Assembly (NCBI GenBank): GCA_040877935.1
Contig: JBBDNB010000018.1
Span: forward strand, 1 to 64,000
DNA: 64,000 bases
Reading direction: 5' to 3'
Origin: Chitinophagales bacterium
GTDB lineage: Bacteria > Bacteroidota > Bacteroidia > Chitinophagales > CAIOSU01
The notes under the pieces were generated by a model that saw nothing but the letters and a program-made list of their open reading frames with translations, was not told where the DNA came from and made no database searches. Positions 7,701-15,955 of the stretch are shown here, in pieces (position 1 is the first letter of the stretch; each line of letters starts with the position of its first letter). The position numbers and the translations under genes were made by a program.

Positions 7701-8446
7701 CCAATTTTGAAATACAGACTACTTCCAGCGGATTGTCCTGCTCAGATACTGAAGGCAATGCAAGTGCCGCTACAGAAGTAACAAGCGGAAATACCGCTCC
7801 ATATACTTATGCCTGGAATACGGGCGATTCCACTCAAAATATTTCAGGACTTGAAAGCGGCACCTATATTGTTACCGTTAGCGATTCGCTCGGCTGCAAC
7901 AAAGTAGATACTGTCAATATTTTTGCAGCCGGATTGTTTCTGAATGCGGAAATCATTAATGAATCCTGTCCGGATGAAGGAGATGGCGCAATTATCACCA
8001 CTGTTGCAGGTGGATTCCCTCCTTATACTTATAATTGGAGTACGGGGTCTGCCGATTCAAGCATTTTAAATCTCAGTGCAGGAGAATACGAACTTACCGT
8101 TAGCGATGCCGAAGATTGCAGTGCCTCTGAAGCATTCGAAGTTGAACTGAGTGATAATGCTACTGAAAACTGCGATACACTGATTATTTACGATGTGTTT
8201 TCACCCAATGGTGATGTGCGCAATGATATCTGGATTATTGACGGTCTGTTTGAATATACTGACAATGAACTGCAAATATTCAACCGCTGGGGTGGAAAAG
8301 TCTTTGAAGCCAATCCTTATGACAACGACTGGGATGGCCGCTCCATGAAAGGTGAGGCATTGCCCACAGCAACCTATTACTATATTTTAAAAGTGAAAAA
8401 CGGAAGTGAAAAAGTTTATTCCGGACATGTAAATATCATCAGATGA
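4796..8446 (+). CDS. T9SS-exported SprB-repeat surface protein with gliding-motility C-terminal domain
   Basis: This 1216-aa protein has a signal peptide (about residues 1-22, ending STAFAQ) and an N-terminal jelly-roll-like domain (about 25-250) containing SFENFPSCP and YYIDDVEV. Nine SprB-type repeats of about 70 residues follow, each with the pattern SC.G..DG....V.GG.PPY.Y.WSNG and YTVTVTD.NGC. Between repeats 3 and 4 a glycine-rich linker (GGSGGGGGS) leads into a second inserted jelly-roll/choice-of-anchor-like domain of about 200 residues (FWSEDFSSGG to MIDDIELSD). The end (about 1130-1216; FSPNGDVRNDIWIIDG, IFNRWGGKVFEA, Y.NDWDG, ATYYYILK) is the type B T9SS sorting domain. It is a predicted cell-surface adhesin or motility protein and overlaps the porP/sprF gene by 4 nt (ATGA). 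Confidence 0.9.
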   Translation: MKYKYLMSLIFILISCISTAFAQNQVLNYSFENFPSCPEYPDDITNWQSPYQIVSGDTCSTPDAYNSCNNIPFGGGIGVPDNILGFQYAHSGEGYVGIILYDAFALTGCSNTPTGWREYVEGTLDAPLIAGETYCVSFYVNLADDVKFATDDIGVYFSNSLVNIDCSTVGNASDLPFTPQLQYTGQTLTDTSNWTRLEWAYTASGGEQYIIIGNFNDDANTSYTCVNPNAINSHAYYYIDDVEVTLDLCCPVIDIVNRTSVSCNGLSDGATTVSVTGGVPPYSYSWSAGTSSDEINTNLPAGRHTLSVSDSRGCQVSKNIVIEEPDELSVSIVELSTSCGNTITATTAGGTGPFTYNWSNGASGASLSNVPTGTLSVTVTDDNGCTDNSSINVTQVSTFTITPSSTDNTSCAQCNGTATANVNGGTPPFTYEWSNGQTGTTADSLCEGTYTVTVTEGGSGGGGGSVFWSEDFSSGGTGWSLNINGPGANDADANEWVINSNVNECSNCPDTGSLGNYLHITCTSTPCQLGGDNGTCVYDQGVPFFAEAATDKYVSSPNISTMGRSGITLTFWYMSGGESGADYGLVRLSDDGGTTWSDLPAQYQGVQTCTQASVNIPAAYENLPDFRIGFRWINDNNTDGDDPPFMIDDIELSDTSSSACTATASVTVDFSGSGLNASIDSISNISCNGENDGYMSASSGSNFSYNWSNGETTQDISGLSPGTYTITIEDNNNCSITLSDTIHEPEPLTLTGNSSGSGCDGDAAIAINVTGGTPSYSYEWSNDSTGNTISNLNSGDYTVTVTDVNNCTASESFNIDSTGSFNIDLTAVNASCPGVNDGQITSSVSGANLPLSYSWSNGQQSADLNNVDVGTYSVTISDANNCTVSASETVFADENIEVFAGISQPICPENQTGAIKITPLTGTPPYTGEWSNGENQVSISNLEAGTYSLTLTDSAGCVLDTSFDVNSLSNFEIQTTSSGLSCSDTEGNASAATEVTSGNTAPYTYAWNTGDSTQNISGLESGTYIVTVSDSLGCNKVDTVNIFAAGLFLNAEIINESCPDEGDGAIITTVAGGFPPYTYNWSTGSADSSILNLSAGEYELTVSDAEDCSASEAFEVELSDNATENCDTLIIYDVFSPNGDVRNDIWIIDGLFEYTDNELQIFNRWGGKVFEANPYDNDWDGRSMKGEALPTATYYYILKVKNGSEKVYSGHVNIIR

Positions 8447-9342
8447 GGAAATTCAATACCATCATTGCAGGCATAATTATTTTACTGGTTTCAGCAGAGT
8501 CAAAGGCCCAGCAGAAACCACTGTTTACCAATTATGTCTTCAACCAATTTTACTACAACCCGGCTGTTGCAGCTACTTCCGAGGCCATTGATTTCCGCTT
8601 TTTATACAGAAACCAGTGGGCTGGATTAGATGGAAAGCCACATACACAAACCCTTTCTGCTTTTGGAGCCCTAAAAGACATAAATCTCGGACTTGGCGGT
8701 AATGTCTATCACGACCAAACCGGGCATATTCGCAATACCGGATTTAATCTTTCTGCATCTTATGCTGTAAATATTGGCGATGAAAGTATGCTGTCAGGTG
8801 GTATTTCTGCTGGAATTATCCATTACAAACTCGCAAATGATATCAATATTCGTGAATCTGATGATGCAGCGGTAATCAGTGCACAGGAAGGCAGAATCGC
8901 CCCGGATATCGGACTGGGTATTTATTTTAAAAGAAAAGGACTTTATGCGGGTTTTTCGATGCCACAAGTCATTCAAAGTTCTTTGGAGTTTAATGTGGAA
9001 GACCCAGACAACCGCAATAAATTAATGCGGCATTATTTCCTGATGGCTGGCTATCGCTTTGAAGTTGCTGATAAATTTGAACTGGAACCCTCTGCTTTGC
9101 TCAAAGGGGTAAAAGGCAGCCCTTTACAAGTTGATATCAACTTAAAGGGGATTTACAATAAAATGGTATGGCTGGGTGCTTCCTACAGGAGCCTGGATGC
9201 TGTAACCCTGATGGCCGGAGCCATTATCAAAGAACAGTTTGAACTGGGCTATGCCTATGACATTACCACTTCAAACCTCAACAATGTGAGCAATGGAAGT
9301 CATGAAATTCTTTTGGCCTACAAAATATTCAACAAAAAATAA
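8443..9342 (+). CDS. PorP/SprF-family type IX secretion outer-membrane protein
   Basis: This 299-aa protein has a signal peptide (ending ESKAQ) and the family hallmark QQKPLFTNYVFNQFYYNPAVAA, then RNQWAGLDGKPHTQTLSA and a predicted beta-barrel ending in AYKIFNKK. In Flavobacterium and related bacteria each large SprB-like protein is paired with a dedicated PorP/SprF protein that helps its export or anchoring. The 4-nt stop/start overlap with the upstream adhesin strongly supports this partnership. Confidence 0.92.
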   Translation: MRKFNTIIAGIIILLVSAESKAQQKPLFTNYVFNQFYYNPAVAATSEAIDFRFLYRNQWAGLDGKPHTQTLSAFGALKDINLGLGGNVYHDQTGHIRNTGFNLSASYAVNIGDESMLSGGISAGIIHYKLANDINIRESDDAAVISAQEGRIAPDIGLGIYFKRKGLYAGFSMPQVIQSSLEFNVEDPDNRNKLMRHYFLMAGYRFEVADKFELEPSALLKGVKGSPLQVDINLKGIYNKMVWLGASYRSLDAVTLMAGAIIKEQFELGYAYDITTSNLNNVSNGSHEILLAYKIFNKK

Positions 9343-9354
9343 CTCAATTTCTTC

Positions 9355-9600
9355 TAAGCTCTATTTTCCAACTTCTAACTTCTAATTTCTATCCTATAAC
9401 TTCTAATTTCCTCTAACAACATACCCCAAATTATTTCTACTATATTTCAATAAGCATCAGATAAATCAAAAGCTAAAATCAATTTCTAACTTCCAACTTC
9501 TACCTTCCAACTTCTAATTTCCTCCAACAACCTACCCCCACCTTATTTCCACTGTATTTCAATAAGCATCAGGCAAATCAAAAACTAAAATCAATGCCTC
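9355..9600. repeat. Low-complexity intergenic repeat (two copies, 111 nt apart)
   Basis: The 339-nt gap between genes has no coding sequence. CTTCTAA/CTTCCAA-type short repeats are dense, and a block of about 90 nt at roughly 9396-9486 recurs at roughly 9507-9597 (shared core: ATTTCAATAAGCATCAG.. AAATCAAAA.CTAAAATCAAT) with about 85% identity. Similar CTTCTAA runs recur at 13770-13825. Such runs are common between Bacteroidota operons; no function is assigned. Confidence 0.65.
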
Positions 9601-9656
9601 CTAACTTGTAGTATCATTGTAATGATGAGAGGCTAATCAAACCCAGCTTAAACCTC

Positions 9657-9664
9657 TATATTTG
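9657..9664 (+). promoter_or_regulatory. -7 promoter element of the glycosyltransferase gene
   Basis: TATATTTG is an exact TAnnTTTG match, 17 nt before the ATG at 9682, giving a short leader. Confidence 0.55.
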
Positions 9665-9681
9665 TAATTGAGGTAAAATTT

Positions 9682-10911
9682 ATGGGAATTATCAATAAAA
9701 AATCAATTTGGGTGTTTTATCAGGACGGAGGAACACCTAATCAGGGATGGGGAGAGCGCCATTTGTCTATGGCTAAAGAATGGATCAATCACGGATATGA
9801 GGTGACCATTTTTGCCGCCAACCGATCCCACAGATATATCAATCAAGTTGAATTCCAGGGCAACTATAAAATAGAAAATTACGATGGGGTTCAATATTGC
9901 TGGGTCAAGGTACCTGGTTATAAAAAAGCGAAAAGTATTGTCCGTATTATTTCATGGTTGATCTATATGTGGCGAATATTTTTCGTTCCTAAATCGATCA
10001 AAAGGCCTGACATCATTATTGCATCTTCTATACCATTATTTCCAGTGATCAATGCGCTCTATTGGAAGAGAAAAACCAAATGCAGGTTTATTTTTGAAAT
10101 CCGTGATATTTGGCCTCTTACCCCTATTGAACTTGGCAACTATAGTAAGTTCAATCCCTTTATTCTTCTGCTCAGAAGAATAGAGAAAAAAGGATATCGT
10201 AAAGCCGATCATGTTGTGTCAGTACTTGAAATGGCTGATAAACACATTGAGCAAAGTATAAAACGGTCAGTAGAGTTTACCTGGATTTCAAATGGAATCC
10301 CCAATGAAATACTTAACCGAAAAGATTCTCTGAATAGTGAAATGGAAAAATTATTTCCCAAAAATAAATTTATTGTTGGATATGCTGGCAGTATTGGACA
10401 GGCCAATAATATGTATCCCCTACTAGATGCTGCCAGAATCCTTTTAAATGAAAATGATTATCATTTTGTAATCGTAGGTGAAGGTCCAGAGAAAAATAAT
10501 TTAATAAGGAAGGCAAGAGGTTTGGACAATATTACATTCCTTAATAAAGTCAATAAGTATCAGGTTCAGTCAGTACTTGATCATTTTGACCTTAACTTTC
10601 TCAGTTGGAGTAAAACTCCGATTTATAGATTTGGAATTTCGCCCAATAAATTATTTGACTATATGTTATCGACAAAGCCAATACTAATGGCAGGTAATAT
10701 TGATGAATCAGCATTGCTTGAAACACCTTCCTTATATACAGTTCCAGCTAATGATTCGGCAGCTATTGCTAAAGCCATTAAAGAGATCAGTGCAATTGAC
10801 AAACAAAAAAGGGAAGAGTTGGGAAATAAAAGCAGGGAGTTTTTACTCGATAACTTCACCTATAACAAATTAGCCCACAGATATCTTGAAATATTCCGAA
10901 ATGAAAATTGA
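9682..10911 (+). CDS. Glycosyltransferase family 4 protein (WbuB-like)
   Basis: This 409-aa GT-B enzyme has the N-terminal acceptor domain motif QDGGTPNQGWGERHLSMAKEW, the linker FEIRDIWPLTPIELG, and the C-terminal nucleotide-sugar domain with FIVGYAGSIGQANNM, VIVGEGPEK and the EX7E-like region FGISPNKLFDYMLSTKPIL. The pattern is that of WbuB-type enzymes, which add amino sugars such as N-acetyl-fucosamine in polysaccharide or O-antigen synthesis. It stands alone except for a truncated UDP-GlcNAc 2-epimerase remnant that overlaps its end by 11 nt, so it may be the survivor of a lost or moved polysaccharide cluster. Confidence 0.85.
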   Translation: MGIINKKSIWVFYQDGGTPNQGWGERHLSMAKEWINHGYEVTIFAANRSHRYINQVEFQGNYKIENYDGVQYCWVKVPGYKKAKSIVRIISWLIYMWRIFFVPKSIKRPDIIIASSIPLFPVINALYWKRKTKCRFIFEIRDIWPLTPIELGNYSKFNPFILLLRRIEKKGYRKADHVVSVLEMADKHIEQSIKRSVEFTWISNGIPNEILNRKDSLNSEMEKLFPKNKFIVGYAGSIGQANNMYPLLDAARILLNENDYHFVIVGEGPEKNNLIRKARGLDNITFLNKVNKYQVQSVLDHFDLNFLSWSKTPIYRFGISPNKLFDYMLSTKPILMAGNIDESALLETPSLYTVPANDSAAIAKAIKEISAIDKQKREELGNKSREFLLDNFTYNKLAHRYLEIFRNEN

Positions 10912-11062
10912 AACAATTACAGTGGGTACCAATCCTGATAATATTGTACCTTACCTAAAGAAATTAATGCAGGGAAATTGGAAAAGTGCGACTACTCCCC
11001 CGCTTTGGGATGGAAAAGCTGCCGAAAGAATTGTAGATAAAATTATTGATTTGTACAGTTAA
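10901..11062 (+). pseudogene. C-terminal remnant of UDP-N-acetylglucosamine 2-epimerase (WecB-like)
   Basis: A 53-codon frame starts at ATG 10901 inside the end of the glycosyltransferase gene and ends at TAA 11060-11062. Its product contains VGTNPDNIV, LMQGNWKS and PPLWDGKAAERIVDKI, which match the extreme C-terminus of non-hydrolysing UDP-GlcNAc 2-epimerases (family pattern VGT....I......G.W......P.LWDGKAAERIV). The first roughly 320 residues and all catalytic residues are missing, so this is a gene remnant, possibly still translated by coupling to the glycosyltransferase. Confidence 0.8.
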
Positions 11063-11079
11063 TTGTCAAATTCAAATAC

Positions 11080-11883
11080 ATGAAGCATACTAGTATTGCT
11101 AATTTTATTTCTGTATTGGCTTTATTGCTTTTTTTATCAGAATCAATACTGGCCCAAACCACTGAAATAGCCGCCCACCGCGGAGCAAACCACCTGGCAC
11201 CGGAAAACACCAAAGCCGCAGCCCAGGCCGCCATTGATCTTGGCGTGGAATACATTGAAATCGATGTGCGTAAAAGCCGTGACGGGGTACATTTTATCAT
11301 CCACGATTTGCGAGTTAACAGAACTACTGATGGCAGCGGATTTGTGAGTGAAATGACCGCCAGTCAATTGCGGAAATTAGATGCCGGCTCCTGGTATGAA
11401 AATGGCGATTTTGCAGGCGAACCCATTCCCGAACTCTACGATTACCTAAAATGGATCAAAGGAGAAGCTAAGGTTTATTTTGATGTGAAAAGTGCCGATT
11501 GGGATACGCTATATGCCTATGTCAAAGAATTTGAAATACAGGATGAAGCATTTTTCAATTTTTTCTCCAAACGCAAAGCCCGAAAATTCAAGGAACAATT
11601 TCCCGATCTGCACATTAAAGTCAATTCATACAGCAGCGACCCTGAAGATTTGCGCAAAACAATCAAAAAATACAATGCCTCAGTTATTGAAATAAGGCCG
11701 GAACACATGAACGGGGATTTGAAAAAAGTGGCAGAAGAAGAAAATGTGCGCCTGATGGTCTATGCCAAAGAAAATTCAGAAAAGGAATTCAGGCAAATCA
11801 TCAAATTTGCCCCTGCTATTGTCAATTTGGATCGTCCAGCATTATTTGTAAAACTCAGAACCCTAGCTACCAACAAAAAATAA
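11080..11883 (+). CDS. Secreted glycerophosphodiester phosphodiesterase
   Basis: This 267-aa protein has a signal peptide (about 1-25, ending ILAQ) and the GDPD catalytic signature: AAHRGANHLAPENTKAA (His-Arg and Glu), YIEIDVRKSRDG (Glu and Asp metal ligands) and FIIHDLRVNRTTDG (second catalytic His). It hydrolyses glycerophosphodiesters such as glycerophosphocholine to glycerol 3-phosphate and an alcohol, probably in the periplasm. Length and motifs are typical. It is followed tail-to-tail by the oxygenase gene. Confidence 0.9.
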   Translation: MKHTSIANFISVLALLLFLSESILAQTTEIAAHRGANHLAPENTKAAAQAAIDLGVEYIEIDVRKSRDGVHFIIHDLRVNRTTDGSGFVSEMTASQLRKLDAGSWYENGDFAGEPIPELYDYLKWIKGEAKVYFDVKSADWDTLYAYVKEFEIQDEAFFNFFSKRKARKFKEQFPDLHIKVNSYSSDPEDLRKTIKKYNASVIEIRPEHMNGDLKKVAEEENVRLMVYAKENSEKEFRQIIKFAPAIVNLDRPALFVKLRTLATNKK

Positions 11884-11885
11884 TA

Positions 11886-12524
11886 TCACAAAAAAGTAAG
11901 TTTTGCAGGCTGATCAAGCATCCATCCTTTAATGCTGTACCTTTCCCTATTGGTTAGCAATACTTCATGTTCAAGTTCACTCCTAAAACAAACCAAAGTG
12001 CCCTGTGCAGGTAAAATTTCGTGTGCTTCACCTTCATTGTAAATAATCAATTGACCACCATCCGCAACTTTCCAGTCTGAAGCTAAATAACAAACTACCG
12101 ATATCAAACGATGTGCATTGTGCTGAAAACGATCTCTGTGCTTAATATACCTGGTATTGGTCGGATAAAAAGTATAATGCGCTTCAAAATCTTTCAGGGA
12201 TAAAAAACAAGTTCTGTTCAATAGCTGCATTAAAAAATCCATGCGCTGAAGAAAACTCTGCACAATTACCGGTTCATCACTCTTGCTGATCCAACGGATA
12301 AAATCACCGCGCAAATTTTCCCTAACATCAAATTTGAGCTGTTTGCCGATTCCAGCTTTCTTTAATTCATCTTCATCCTGAAGTGCCTGGATATGTTTTA
12401 ATACAGCATTACTTTCCTCTTGGCTTAAAAAATTGGGCTGTAATGCATAGGAATGAGCAGCAAGATTGTCAATCAGTTGATCAGCAAACTCATTTATATT
12501 TCTGGGAAATTTTATTGTTGTCAA
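11886..12524 (-). CDS. 2-oxoglutarate/Fe(II)-dependent oxygenase (prolyl 4-hydroxylase-like)
   Basis: This 212-aa protein has the double-stranded beta-helix iron site: HRD within TRYIKHRDRFQHN (His-X-Asp), the distal His in SELEHEVLLTN, and the downstream basic residue in ERYSIKGWM that binds 2-oxoglutarate. LISVVCYLASDWK and GGQLIIYN.GE are typical of the P4Hc/PKHD family. The substrate is unknown; many bacterial members hydroxylate proteins or amino acids. The start appears to be TTG, because no suitable ATG precedes the conserved region. It is divergent from the RNA methyltransferase. Confidence 0.82.
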   Translation of the reverse strand: MTTIKFPRNINEFADQLIDNLAAHSYALQPNFLSQEESNAVLKHIQALQDEDELKKAGIGKQLKFDVRENLRGDFIRWISKSDEPVIVQSFLQRMDFLMQLLNRTCFLSLKDFEAHYTFYPTNTRYIKHRDRFQHNAHRLISVVCYLASDWKVADGGQLIIYNEGEAHEILPAQGTLVCFRSELEHEVLLTNRERYSIKGWMLDQPAKLTFL

Positions 12525-12568
12525 GTTTATTCGTTGTGGATCAAAATTACATCGGTTTTTCTGAAATA

Positions 12569-13138
12569 ATGTTGTTTTTGAAATTTCAAAATACCTGGAT
12601 TTTATATCTTCAAATCAAAATATTGAAATTGAGCAAAGCCACCGACTTTTTTGAAAGCCTCCCTCCCATTCAGCTAAAGTACAGAGCTGCTGTTTTGGCG
12701 CACCACATCAAAACCCCAACGAATATCGGGCAAATATTGCGCATAGCTGGAAATGCCCACTGCGATGAAGTGATACTTACTTATAAAACCCAAAAAGCTA
12801 CTGATAGATTGATCAAAAGAACGGCTGTCAATAGTTTTGGCATCACGCCATTTCATTGGGTTCAGGCGCAAAAACTGAGCTTGGATATTTTGCCAAAAGA
12901 TAAAACGCCCGTGATTGTAGAAACCACTCCCGGTGCTAAAAACCTTTATGAGTGTGCACTGCCCGCTAATCCCATTTTTATTGTGGGCAATGAATCACAT
13001 GGACTTGATAGAGAAGACCTCTCGCTTTTTGATAACAAAATTTACATTCCCATGCCCGGAAAAGTTGTCTCCATGAATGTGGGCAATGCGCTGAGCGTAG
13101 TTCTTTTTGAGTGGATAAGACAGCAAGCAAAATTCTAG
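12569..13138 (+). CDS. TrmH/SpoU-family RNA 2'-O-methyltransferase
   Basis: The protein has about 189 aa from ATG 12569, or about 171 aa from a TTG at 12623; a longer upstream frame overlaps the divergent gene and is unlikely. All three SPOUT motifs are present: motif 1 TPTNIGQILRIAGNAHCDEV, motif 2 IFIVGNESHGL, motif 3 IPMPGKVVSMNVGNALSVV. These form the trefoil-knot SAM site. It lacks an N-terminal RNA-binding extension, as in the shorter TrmH-like proteins, and probably methylates tRNA or rRNA ribose. Confidence 0.85.
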   Translation: MLFLKFQNTWILYLQIKILKLSKATDFFESLPPIQLKYRAAVLAHHIKTPTNIGQILRIAGNAHCDEVILTYKTQKATDRLIKRTAVNSFGITPFHWVQAQKLSLDILPKDKTPVIVETTPGAKNLYECALPANPIFIVGNESHGLDREDLSLFDNKIYIPMPGKVVSMNVGNALSVVLFEWIRQQAKF

Positions 13139-13241
13139 GTTCTAATTTTCTAATATCGGTTTGCTACTAAGAAACTTGGGGCTTTTCGGAGCAATTTCCT
13201 GTCCGCCCCATGTTTTTTTTAGGTGTTGGCCACAGTCTTTT

Positions 13242-13736
13242 TTATTTCTTTTTCCTTCGCACAATTGTGAATATTAGGAGTCCTGAAAATCCAAGTGGAA
13301 CTCCTAGTAGGTAACTAATTCCTGTCGTTTTATTCCAAGTCCAAAATCGTGCAGAATAGCTGGTTAATGTCCATTTCTTAACTTCAAATTTAGGAACAAC
13401 TTCACAGTCTGTCGGTGAACACAAAATTGTATCTATGCCTATTACTTTTCCTTCAATTAAGATTTCTGAGTGTCCTATTTCGTAATTGTAAGGTTCAAAA
13501 GGCGAATTTCCAGTCAATGTCAATTCGTATTCATGAATGTTGGGGTGTTTGTCCAAAATGTTCTCTGGAATCTCTATTGCTCCTTTTAGCACTCTTGCTT
13601 CTGGACACGGACAACCACATTCTTGTCCTGTTATTATTAAATCAGTTTTATTCGGTCGTGTCCATAAAGAATTGATTGTCGCTGGTGTAAAACCATACAA
13701 TGCGATTAGTAGCCATATTAACCAAGCGTATCTCAT
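13242..13736 (-). CDS. Hypothetical membrane-anchored exported protein with Cys motif
   Basis: This 164-aa protein has an N-terminal hydrophobic segment (signal or anchor, about 1-22), a soluble central part of about 110 residues and a C-terminal transmembrane helix (about 136-158) ending in RRKKK, which would keep the tail cytoplasmic. The central part carries QECGCPCPEARV and CSPTDC, five cysteines that may bind metal or form disulfides. I do not recognise the family. No operon partner is obvious. Confidence 0.6.
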   Translation of the reverse strand: MRYAWLIWLLIALYGFTPATINSLWTRPNKTDLIITGQECGCPCPEARVLKGAIEIPENILDKHPNIHEYELTLTGNSPFEPYNYEIGHSEILIEGKVIGIDTILCSPTDCEVVPKFEVKKWTLTSYSARFWTWNKTTGISYLLGVPLGFSGLLIFTIVRRKKK

Positions 13737-13819
13737 TTTTCAGATTGTGCCCAACTACTTTCTATCCTCAACCATTCTAACTTCCAGCTTCTAACCTCTA
13801 ACCATCTAGCTTCTAAATT

Positions 13820-15931
13820 CTAAGAATAAAACCCCTCTCCTTTTTCTGCTTGGGCTTTCAATGAATCCGTTGGCTTAAATCGCTCTCCAAATTTCCCAGC
13901 CAATTCTTCCGCTCTTTTTACATAATTTTCAATCCCCACAAAATCAATAAAGGAAATAGCACCTCCGGTATAAGGCGGGAATCCCCAGCCCAGAATGGAT
14001 CCTATGTCTGCATCTTCAGGGCGCATCACAATGCCTTCGTCCATGCAGCGCACGGTTTCAAGGGATTGTACATACAACAATCGATCTTTCACTTCCTGTA
14101 AATCGGGCTGTGTTTCCAATGGCTTGAAATGTTCTTTCAATCCTGACCACAAGTGCTTTTTGCCGTTTTCAGGATATTCGTAAAATCCTTTTTTGGCCTT
14201 TTTGCCCGGACGATCCAGTTTTTCCATAAATAGGGTGCTGACCTCTTTGGCCGCAGCTTTTGTAACGATACCGTCTTTTTCTGTTTGCTTAAAAATACGG
14301 TACAGCAATTCTATGCTCACCTCATCGGCTACGGCCAAAGGCCCAACAGGCATTCCAGCTTGTTTTCCTGCATTTTCAATCAATGCGGGTTCCACGCCTT
14401 CTGCCAATAATTCTATGCCTTCGCTTACATAAGTTTTGAATATTCTGGAAGTATAAAAACCTCTTCCATCGCGCACTACTATTGGTGTCTTGCGAATTTG
14501 CTTCACATAATCCATGGCCAGGCCGAGTGCTTCATCTCCTGTTTTTTCGCCCAAAATAATTTCCACCAATTGCATTTTATCCACTGGCGAAAAGAAGTGC
14601 AGCCCGATAAATCTTTCAGGTCGTTTGGAAGCTTCTGCCAACCCGGTAATGGGCAATGTAGAAGTGTTGGAGGCAAATACCGCTTTTTCATCAATAATGG
14701 CTTCGCTGTCTTTGGTTACATCCGCTTTTAGTTTTCTATCCTCAAAGACCGCTTCTATCACCAAATCGGCATTTTCCAAATCTTTGTAATCATCAGCACA
14801 TTTGATGTTTTCCAGCACACGCTCTGCCGTTGCTTCGTCCATTTTGCCTCGCTCAATGCGTTTTTTCAGCAAATTGCGGCTGTAGTCTTTGCCCTTCTCT
14901 GCTCCTTCCAAGTTGATGTCTTTCAAAACCGTTTCTATTCCAGCCATTGCCGAAACATAAGCGATTCCTGCGCCCATCATTCCTGCACCGAGTATGGCGA
15001 CTTTATTCACTTTGCGCTTTTCAACATTGGGGCGGTTGCTCAGGGCATTGGCCTTGTTCATATTGAAAAACAAAGTGCGGATCATGTTTTTGGCTACTTT
15101 TCCTGTTGCCAATTGAGTGAAATAGCGCACTTCAATTTCACAAGCACGATCAAATTGCAAAGGCAAACCTTCATATACCGCATTCAAAATGGCCTGTGGT
15201 GCTGGGTAATTGTTTTGCGTTTTGCCCGCTACCAAAGCCGATCCGGCAGAAAAAGTATTGAATCCCTTTCCTGAATGCACATCCCCACCGGGAATCCTGA
15301 ATCCTTTTTGATCCCAAGGCTTTTGAACCGATGGATTGTCTGTAATCCATGATTTTGCAGCCGCAATCAATTGATCCTGATTTTCAACCAAAGCATCTAC
15401 CAAACCAATTTTTTCGGCTTGTTCGGGCTTTAATCTTCTGCCTTCTACCAACAAGGGTAATGCTTTTTCAAAACCGATCATACGGGGCAAGCGCTGCGTA
15501 CCTCCTGCTCCGGGCAATAAGCCCAGCGTAACTTCCGGCAAGCCAATTTGCGCTCCGGAATTCTTTACCGCTATTCTGTGGTGACAGGCCAGGCACAATT
15601 CATATCCACCACCCAGGGCTGTTCCGTTCATGGCTGCTACGATGGGTCTTTCCGACAATTCTATTTTCCTGAAAAGCTGATGCAATTTTGTGGCCATGGC
15701 ACTGATTTCTTCAGCCGTATCCAGCGAAGTGATCATTTTCAGATCTGCTCCGGCCATAAATTCATTGTGTGAGGAAGTAATGATAGCTCCTTTTAAGTCT
15801 TTGTTGACCAAGAACTTATCAATGCTCTCTTCCAGTGCTTTTACAGATGCATCGTTCAGTACATTCATGGATTGGTCTTCCACACCAATGGTGAGTAATG
15901 CAATATTGTCTTCAGTTGTGTATTTGATCAT
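13820..15931 (-). CDS. fadB: Multifunctional beta-oxidation enzyme: enoyl-CoA hydratase / 3-hydroxyacyl-CoA dehydrogenase
   Basis: The protein has about 703 aa from ATG 15931; an in-frame TTG at 15955 would add 8 residues. The N-terminal crotonase domain has FMAGADLKMI (oxyanion hole), ALGGGYELCLACHHR and LPEVTLGLLPGAGGTQRLPR, with both catalytic Glu. The C-terminal dehydrogenase has the NAD loop VAILGAGMMGAGIAY and the catalytic-His region FIGLHFFSPVDKMQLVEI. It performs hydration and oxidation of enoyl-CoA in fatty-acid beta-oxidation. It lies 179 nt downstream of the thiolase on the same strand, separated by a repeat element; together they form the beta-oxidation complex. etfBA at 23.6 kb would take electrons from the acyl-CoA dehydrogenase step. 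Confidence 0.92.
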   Translation of the reverse strand: MIKYTTEDNIALLTIGVEDQSMNVLNDASVKALEESIDKFLVNKDLKGAIITSSHNEFMAGADLKMITSLDTAEEISAMATKLHQLFRKIELSERPIVAAMNGTALGGGYELCLACHHRIAVKNSGAQIGLPEVTLGLLPGAGGTQRLPRMIGFEKALPLLVEGRRLKPEQAEKIGLVDALVENQDQLIAAAKSWITDNPSVQKPWDQKGFRIPGGDVHSGKGFNTFSAGSALVAGKTQNNYPAPQAILNAVYEGLPLQFDRACEIEVRYFTQLATGKVAKNMIRTLFFNMNKANALSNRPNVEKRKVNKVAILGAGMMGAGIAYVSAMAGIETVLKDINLEGAEKGKDYSRNLLKKRIERGKMDEATAERVLENIKCADDYKDLENADLVIEAVFEDRKLKADVTKDSEAIIDEKAVFASNTSTLPITGLAEASKRPERFIGLHFFSPVDKMQLVEIILGEKTGDEALGLAMDYVKQIRKTPIVVRDGRGFYTSRIFKTYVSEGIELLAEGVEPALIENAGKQAGMPVGPLAVADEVSIELLYRIFKQTEKDGIVTKAAAKEVSTLFMEKLDRPGKKAKKGFYEYPENGKKHLWSGLKEHFKPLETQPDLQEVKDRLLYVQSLETVRCMDEGIVMRPEDADIGSILGWGFPPYTGGAISFIDFVGIENYVKRAEELAGKFGERFKPTDSLKAQAEKGEGFYS

Positions 15932-15955
15932 CTCTATAAATTTCTCTTCGTTCAA

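Noticed and set aside
12383-12568. Upstream extension of the RNA methyltransferase reading frame
   Set aside because: It overlaps the divergent oxygenase gene and shows no family similarity; conserved sequence begins near 12630.
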